Source: JACMLD01 sp039915085
GTDB lineage: Bacteria; Bacteroidota; Bacteroidia; Chitinophagales; Chitinophagaceae
Assembly (NCBI GenBank): GCA_039915085.1
Contig: JBDSOC010000041.1
Span: 1-11,710, forward strand
DNA length: 11,710 nucleotides
Reading direction: 5' to 3'
In this document: in pieces, positions 8,237-11,710 of the stretch
How the letters are laid out: every line of letters begins with the position of its first letter
Numbering within the stretch: the stretch's first letter is position 1
Made by a program: the position numbers and the translations under genes
Notes under the pieces: generated by a model
What the model saw: only the letters and a program-made list of their open reading frames with translations
The model's database searches: none
Told to the model about the DNA's origin: nothing

Positions 8237-8755
8237 TTACCCGGGTAGGGCCGTTTTTTTAAAAACAGGTACGGTGCTGCAGGGCTCGCCATACATAATG
8301 CTTTTAGCCACCGGCCGGAGCAGCCTGGTTATTTCAAGGTAGGCAAATGGTCCTGTCTCCAGATCGCCGCAGCCTTTTATCACTACTCTTTTATCCTCGT
8401 AGTTACTTATATCAATATTATTAATGTTCCTTAAAAAAAGGGTTTTATGTAAGAACTCTTCATCGCCCATTACCAGTTCTTTTGCTAAAGGTTGCAGGTA
8501 GCTGGCCACCAGCATATAGGCCCATACCGGGATGATGGCATCGGCCGTACAGGTTACAGCCACCAGTTTATCTGTATATTCCGTAAAATCCTTTTGCTTT
8601 AATGCCTCCCTGAAATCTTTTTCTTTTAGTATCAATCCCATAAAAAGGTAATCTTTAAGATCAAACAGGATCACTTCCCCTTTAGGATAATAGTTTTCAA
8701 GATCTATTTCCAGCAGGCCGCTTTCAGCCACTTTATTTACAATTACATCACTCAT
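8237..8755 (-). CDS. DUF2480 family protein
   Basis: The gene encodes 172 aa with the family's typical length and motifs: a conserved C-terminal block with VVIKGCGD (123-130), then an EITRLLRPVAKSIMYGEPCSTVP run (137-159), and an N-terminal IDLENYYPKGEVILFDLKDYLFMGLILKEKDFR region. DUF2480 proteins are small, probably cytoplasmic proteins widespread in Bacteroidota, and their biochemical function is not known. Conserved Cys in KGCGD and EPCSTVP could be redox- or metal-related, but that is speculation. The gene stands alone with a -7 box upstream (8798-8805) and a terminator downstream (8133-8155). It is probably an ordinary core gene that marks the edge of the conflict-type cassette. Confidence 0.9.
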   Translation of the reverse strand: MSDVIVNKVAESGLLEIDLENYYPKGEVILFDLKDYLFMGLILKEKDFREALKQKDFTEYTDKLVAVTCTADAIIPVWAYMLVASYLQPLAKELVMGDEEFLHKTLFLRNINNIDISNYEDKRVVIKGCGDLETGPFAYLEITRLLRPVAKSIMYGEPCSTVPVFKKTALPG

Positions 8756-8797
8756 ACAAACTGTTTTATCTATTACGGCACCTGTTACCGGTTATTA

Positions 8798-8805
8798 CAA
8801 AATTA
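8798..8805 (-). promoter_or_regulatory. Candidate Bacteroidota -7 box for the DUF2480 gene
   Basis: The minus strand reads TAATTTTG, an exact match to TAnnTTTG, 42 nt before the ATG at 8755. The -33 element is poor: a TTTA is seen at 8825-8822, with 16 nt spacing instead of about 19. This is therefore a likely but imperfect promoter, giving a leader of roughly 35-40 nt. Confidence 0.5.
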
Positions 8806-8878
8806 ATATGGAATTGGGTTATAAACCATATTCACTTTTCGTTCTTTATAACCTTTCAGAGAGGGCAATTGTTGTAAT

Positions 8879-8911
8879 AAAAAAAGTCCCGGCATATTTC
8901 CGGGACTTTTT
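8879..8911 (-). terminator. Strong intrinsic terminator after the PPIase gene
   Basis: AAAAAGTCCCGG (8881-8892) and CCGGGACTTTTT (8900-8911) pair perfectly over 12 bp around a 7-nt loop. On the minus strand the stem is followed by a run of T (8885-8879). It sits 20 nt after the PPIase stop at 8932. The symmetric A and T tracts mean that it could also stop plus-strand transcripts. Confidence 0.9.
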
Positions 8912-8931
8912 ACTTTACTATGAACGTTATT

Positions 8932-11055
8932 TTAGAAAATTTTACTTCTTGTGTCTTTAATATCAGAGGCTTTTTTAAGTGCTGCTTCTATTACACCCCT
9001 GCCGGAGGCGGATTTCTGGTTTTGAATCATACTGGCTTTTTGCTGATCCAGGCCCGCTCCATCGTTTGATTTTGCATACACGTTTTCGGTACGAATGGTG
9101 TATACGCCTGCGTTACCGGCTATCGGTAATGATACTTTTCCTTTGGCTGCTGCATTAAAAGCATAGCCGCCTACTTTTCCTTCCTGGCCTGCGTTGGGGA
9201 ATGAGGGTGACGAAAAAGCTACGCTGTCGGCTTTCAAAACAGGTTGATTGGTAGCTGCAGCTACTGCTTCAAGCGTACTGGGGGTCCCGATTTTCTTTTT
9301 AATCTGTTCCGCTTTCTTCTGGTTGCGGATAATGTATTCAACATTCGGCCTTGCCCTGGCGGCACTGGCAATACCTTCTTTATTTATTTCAGTTACTGTG
9401 GCTACCACATATTTATTATCAATCGTAAACATTTCAGAAACATCCCCCCTGTCCGCTTCAAAAATCCATTTAACCATTTGACGGCTGCTGCCCAAAGGAT
9501 TAATATTCATATCATTTGGCTTTATATCTGAAGCAATCATTTTATTATAGTTTCTTTTTTTAACGTTATCATCAAAGGCTTTTGCATTGCGGCTTTCACT
9601 GGCAAACTGGCTGGCCAAACCAGAAGCTTTTTCATCTGTTTCCTGGCTGGGTGTAATTGTTTTTGATAAATAGGCAATTTTATATGCCGGGCTAAAATTC
9701 TTTTGATCTTCTATTTCAATCAGGTGATAACCAAATTGTGTTTTTACAACCTTTCTATCTCCTTTCTTTCCGCTAAAACAAAAATCATTGAATTCTTTTA
9801 CCATTTTGCCCAAAGGAAAATATCCAAGATCGCCACCCACAGCTTTACTGCCCTGATCATCAGAATATTTCATTACCAGGCTGTCGAATCTTGCTCCATG
9901 ATCGATTGCCAGTTTAATACTATCCATTCTTTTTTCAGCAATACTGTCCGGCATAAGCGGCTGACCACTTCTGTCGGCTGTTGCTATTAATATATGTCTT
10001 GCTTTTACTGAATCCGGCAATACCTTTTCGTCTAATTTTTTTGCAACGGTTAAATTATTCGCATCCTGGTAAGGGCCAAAAACTCCACCTTTTGACAGCG
10101 CCATAATAGAATCTTTGTTGGGAACCTGTATGGCCGTTTTAGAAACATAAGCATCTGTAAAATTTATCTGGCTGGCATTCTTTGCCAGGAAGGTAGGGAT
10201 ATCTGCTTCAGGTGTTGTTTTCATTTCTTTTTTAAGCAGTTCCAGGTTATTTATTAAAGCGGCAGTATCTGCGGCAGAAGGGGAAGCGTCAAAAATAACA
10301 TAAGCAATACCGCGGCTGTCTTCCTGCTTAAATTCATCTTTATGGTTATTCACATATGCGGTCACATCTTCATCACTTATTTTTATGGTACTGTCTGTTA
10401 CTGTATTATAAGGCACATGTACATACGAAACAGCGGCAAGGCTGTTGTTATCACTGTTCAGCTTCTCCAGCATCCATTTGGGGTAATAAGAAGTATTATT
10501 AAGCAGTGAAACAAATTTTTCATGCAGGCGGTTACTCACCAATGCCGGCAGGTATACATTATTAAAGTTATCTGCCATGGTAGTTTTCTGCTTGCGCAAT
10601 TGTGCAATGGCATTCTTTGCTGCATTTACATCATAGACACCCTGTTCATTGGTAAACTGTTTTTTAAATTCTTCCGGAGCGTTTGGTCCAAACAACATAT
10701 CGTCCAGTTCTTTTGGCGTAACGCTGAGGCCCAGCTTACTTACCTCTTCGCTGATATTATTTTCGCTTATAATCTGGTTCCACGCATTTTCTCTTACACT
10801 CTGGCGCATCATATCATTCATAGGATAACCCATCTGCTGATACTGATCCTCCATTTGTTTTATCTTCTGCTCATATTCAGTTACTTCAATTTTTTTTCCA
10901 TTCACTGATCCTACTGTGGTAGTGCTGCCACCAAATAAACCCCTGCCGGTCTTTCCAACAAAAGCATCCTGTACCAGGAAGCCAAGCAGCGAAACACCAA
11001 TAGCAATAAATAAGAACCAGGCAGCTTTGTCACGAATTCTCTGGATAATTGACAT
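8932..11055 (-). CDS. ppiD: PpiD/SurA-like membrane-anchored peptidyl-prolyl cis-trans isomerase
   Basis: With the start at ATG 11055 the protein has 707 aa. It has an N-terminal anchor (basic MSIIQRIRDK, then TM about 11-29), a SurA_N-like chaperone region (about 45-200), and a parvulin domain (about 346-452) with the marks ARHIL (352-356), GGDLGYF (407-413) and FGYHLIEI (441-448). Residues 525-660 look like a second, degenerate parvulin/chaperone segment. Like PpiD, it should be tethered to the inner membrane and assist folding of exported proteins in the periplasm, with prolyl isomerisation by the parvulin domain. The frame stays open upstream to ATG 11154, which would add 33 residues. I reject that start because a perfect promoter lies inside the extension and the TM anchor with basic flank begins exactly at 11055. 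The gene is monocistronic, with a strong terminator 20 nt downstream. The ppiD symbol is by architecture; Bacteroidota orthology to E. coli PpiD is loose. Confidence 0.9.
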   Translation of the reverse strand: MSIIQRIRDKAAWFLFIAIGVSLLGFLVQDAFVGKTGRGLFGGSTTTVGSVNGKKIEVTEYEQKIKQMEDQYQQMGYPMNDMMRQSVRENAWNQIISENNISEEVSKLGLSVTPKELDDMLFGPNAPEEFKKQFTNEQGVYDVNAAKNAIAQLRKQKTTMADNFNNVYLPALVSNRLHEKFVSLLNNTSYYPKWMLEKLNSDNNSLAAVSYVHVPYNTVTDSTIKISDEDVTAYVNNHKDEFKQEDSRGIAYVIFDASPSAADTAALINNLELLKKEMKTTPEADIPTFLAKNASQINFTDAYVSKTAIQVPNKDSIMALSKGGVFGPYQDANNLTVAKKLDEKVLPDSVKARHILIATADRSGQPLMPDSIAEKRMDSIKLAIDHGARFDSLVMKYSDDQGSKAVGGDLGYFPLGKMVKEFNDFCFSGKKGDRKVVKTQFGYHLIEIEDQKNFSPAYKIAYLSKTITPSQETDEKASGLASQFASESRNAKAFDDNVKKRNYNKMIASDIKPNDMNINPLGSSRQMVKWIFEADRGDVSEMFTIDNKYVVATVTEINKEGIASAARARPNVEYIIRNQKKAEQIKKKIGTPSTLEAVAAATNQPVLKADSVAFSSPSFPNAGQEGKVGGYAFNAAAKGKVSLPIAGNAGVYTIRTENVYAKSNDGAGLDQQKASMIQNQKSASGRGVIEAALKKASDIKDTRSKIF

Positions 11056-11093
11056 AATAAATAAGTGTGTTTTCCTTTTTAAAAACAGGATGG

Positions 11094-11124
11094 CAAAAAT
11101 AGGGTAATTTAGCATATGAACAAA
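11094..11124 (-). promoter_or_regulatory. Canonical Bacteroidota promoter of the PPIase gene
   Basis: On the minus strand TTTG (11124-11121), exactly 19 nt, then TATTTTTG (11101-11094) match the primary-sigma promoter consensus of Bacteroidota, TTTG-N19-TAnnTTTG. Transcription should begin about 5 nt downstream of the -7 box, giving a leader of roughly 30-35 nt to ATG 11055. The leader holds AAAAAGGAAA (11080-11071), too far from the start to be a normal Shine-Dalgarno. The promoter's position decides the start codon of the gene. Confidence 0.8.
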
Positions 11125-11277
11125 TTGTGGAAAGATGCCCGAAACTTGCTTCAACAGTGACTTTTGCGTCTTTTTATCCAGGAGGGTATAAATGATTCTG
11201 TTTTGACTTTTATATATGGATCATATTTAATAACAGCGTATAATTATACCTGAATAAACAGCTGCCGGAACCAATAA

Positions 11278-11382
11278 ATGCAAGCTGTGGAAAAGGCGTT
11301 TTTAATGTTGGTAACCCGGTATACTGGTATTGAACAGGCTGTTACTAATTGGATGGAAAGTTTTCAGAAACGTACCGGGTGA
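11278..11382 (+). CDS. Possible 34-aa small ORF (doubtful)
   Basis: ATG at 11278 opens a 34-codon frame (begins MQAVEKAFLMLVTRYTG, ends QKRTG) that stops at 11380-11382. The composition is protein-like and amphipathic, and a hairpin with a T-tract starts 3 nt after the stop. Against it, there is no Shine-Dalgarno, no recognisable promoter, and an in-frame TAA directly before the ATG. I do not recognise the peptide. It could be a small protein, a remnant of a larger gene, part of a structured RNA, or chance. Confidence 0.2.
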   Translation: MQAVEKAFLMLVTRYTGIEQAVTNWMESFQKRTG

Positions 11383-11384
11383 TT

Positions 11385-11436
11385 ATTTGTGTGGATAGTG
11401 GCTGGTTTATTATTGTTCCACACAGGTATTTTTTTT
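11385..11436 (+). terminator. Terminator-like hairpin with T-tract, plus strand
   Basis: TGTGTGGA (11388-11395) pairs with TCCACACA (11417-11424). Outward the stem can extend by two G-U pairs and one A-U pair (11385-11387 with 11425-11427). Eight T follow (11429-11436). The 21-nt loop is longer than usual for an intrinsic terminator, which lowers confidence. If real, it ends a plus-strand transcript covering the small ORF or an RNA. Confidence 0.35.
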
Positions 11437-11460
11437 GAAATAGTTTTACGGTCCTTTTTA

Positions 11461-11478
11461 TATTAACAGAAGTTAATA
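11461..11478. repeat. 7-bp inverted repeat, operator-like
   Basis: TATTAAC-AGAA-GTTAATA is a perfect dyad about 170 bp before the possible plus-strand gene at 11649. The AT-rich arms make it more like a protein-binding dyad than a stable RNA hairpin. No regulator is encoded nearby, so its role is unknown. Confidence 0.35.
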
Positions 11479-11648
11479 ACCCTGCAAGAAACAATACCAG
11501 TACGGCTTTGTTATTGTTAGATAATTGTGGATTGATGTTGATAAGTAGGACTAGTTGTATCTACCTAATGTTTTCTAAAATTAATATCCACTAATTCACC
11601 GTTATAATAATAATAGATTTATATAAAAAAGAGTATACTATATATATT

Positions 11649-11710
11649 ATGAATGTGCAGATAGTAAATAAAAAAGAAAATATAGAAAAAATTGGATTCC
11701 TGGATATTGA
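11649..11710 (+). CDS. Start of a possible plus-strand gene (truncated by window edge)
   Basis: ATG at 11649 opens a frame of 20 complete codons (MNVQIVNKKENIEKIGFLDI) that runs off the window without a stop. It follows a very AT-rich stretch with purine-rich AAAAAAGAG at 11625-11633, as often precedes Bacteroidota genes. Too little is visible to assign a family. It would be divergent from the PPIase gene. An open frame of 62 nt in AT-rich DNA can occur by chance, so this is a cautious call. Confidence 0.4.
   Translation, partial: MNVQIVNKKENIEKIGFLDI

Larger units (their letters stand above)
11125..11648. other. Intergenic region between divergent units, rich in inverted repeats
   Basis: This stretch of about 520 bp has no confident gene. 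It contains a perfect 12-nt palindrome GTATAATTATAC (11238-11249), a 6-bp repeat ACAGCT/AGCTGT (11258-11263, 11283-11288), and an 8-bp repeat ACCCGGTA/TACCGGGT (11314-11321, 11373-11380). It also holds a hairpin with T-tract (11385-11436) and TATTAAC-AGAA-GTTAATA (11461-11478). The last 100 bp are very AT-rich. I see no tRNA, IS end or CRISPR. It should hold the promoter of the plus-strand gene starting at 11649, but no consensus promoter is evident. Confidence 0.5.

Noticed and set aside
10522..10908. 128-codon plus-strand ORF antisense to the PPIase gene
   Set aside because: Its composition (Phe, Ile, Tyr, His, Cys rich) is that of a reversed coding frame, and it lies within a well-supported gene.
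11181..11206. GGAGGG followed by ATG, a strong-looking ribosome binding site on the plus strand
   Set aside because: The frame has only four codons before TGA, and Bacteroidota rarely rely on Shine-Dalgarno sites. It is probably chance.
1..11710. CRISPR array, tRNA/rRNA genes, transposase or IS ends
   Set aside because: No spaced direct repeats, cloverleaf-like segments, transposase motifs or paired terminal repeats were seen on either strand by reading.

Overview
The window looks like chromosomal DNA of a Bacteroidota bacterium, most likely Chitinophagaceae or a close relative (inference). The reasons are moderately AT-rich DNA, starts without Shine-Dalgarno sequences, a textbook Bacteroidota promoter (TTTG-N19-TAnnTTTG) before the PPIase gene, a DUF2480 gene, and a PpiD-like chaperone whose N-terminus is typical of that phylum. 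All confident genes lie on the minus strand, so transcription reads right to left.

Right part (8133-11648): two housekeeping-type genes, each a separate unit. A membrane-anchored PpiD/SurA-like peptidyl-prolyl isomerase (8932-11055) has its own promoter and ends at a strong 12-bp terminator (8879-8911). The DUF2480 gene (8237-8755) has a good -7 box upstream and a terminator (8133-8155) downstream. To the right of the PPIase lies about 590 bp without a confident gene. It holds several inverted repeats, a possible 34-codon ORF followed by a hairpin and T-tract, and at the edge the start of a possible plus-strand gene (11649-11710).

Left part (1-7788): a tight four-gene cassette on the minus strand, preceded by a roughly 345-bp leader containing a 13-bp hairpin. 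In transcription order it encodes: (i) a 430-aa DUF4062 protein with a C-terminal degenerate, P-loop-less STAND-like (iSTAND) domain; (ii) a 322-aa MoxR-type AAA+ ATPase; (iii) a 1409-aa three-pass membrane protein with an N-terminal helical domain, two PKD-like domains, a degenerate vWA-like region, a LytR_C-like domain, TPRs, an LRR-like stretch and a degenerate OmpA-like end; (iv) a DUF7379-like alpha/beta-hydrolase whose C-terminus lies beyond the left edge. Intergenic gaps are 10, 14 and 50 nt.

This gene set resembles the MoxR-vWA class of NTP-dependent biological conflict (putative anti-phage or self/non-self response) systems described by comparative genomics. A MoxR ATPase there works with a vWA partner, a sensor or adaptor and an effector. 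My model (inference): the giant protein senses something in the periplasm through its PKD/TPR/LRR/OmpA-like parts. It couples this to MoxR through its cytoplasmic vWA-like region, while the DUF4062-iSTAND protein gates or scaffolds the complex and the hydrolase, possibly with a CHAT or other domain off the edge, is the effector. Placing the sensor, membrane anchor and vWA module in one polypeptide is the most unusual point.
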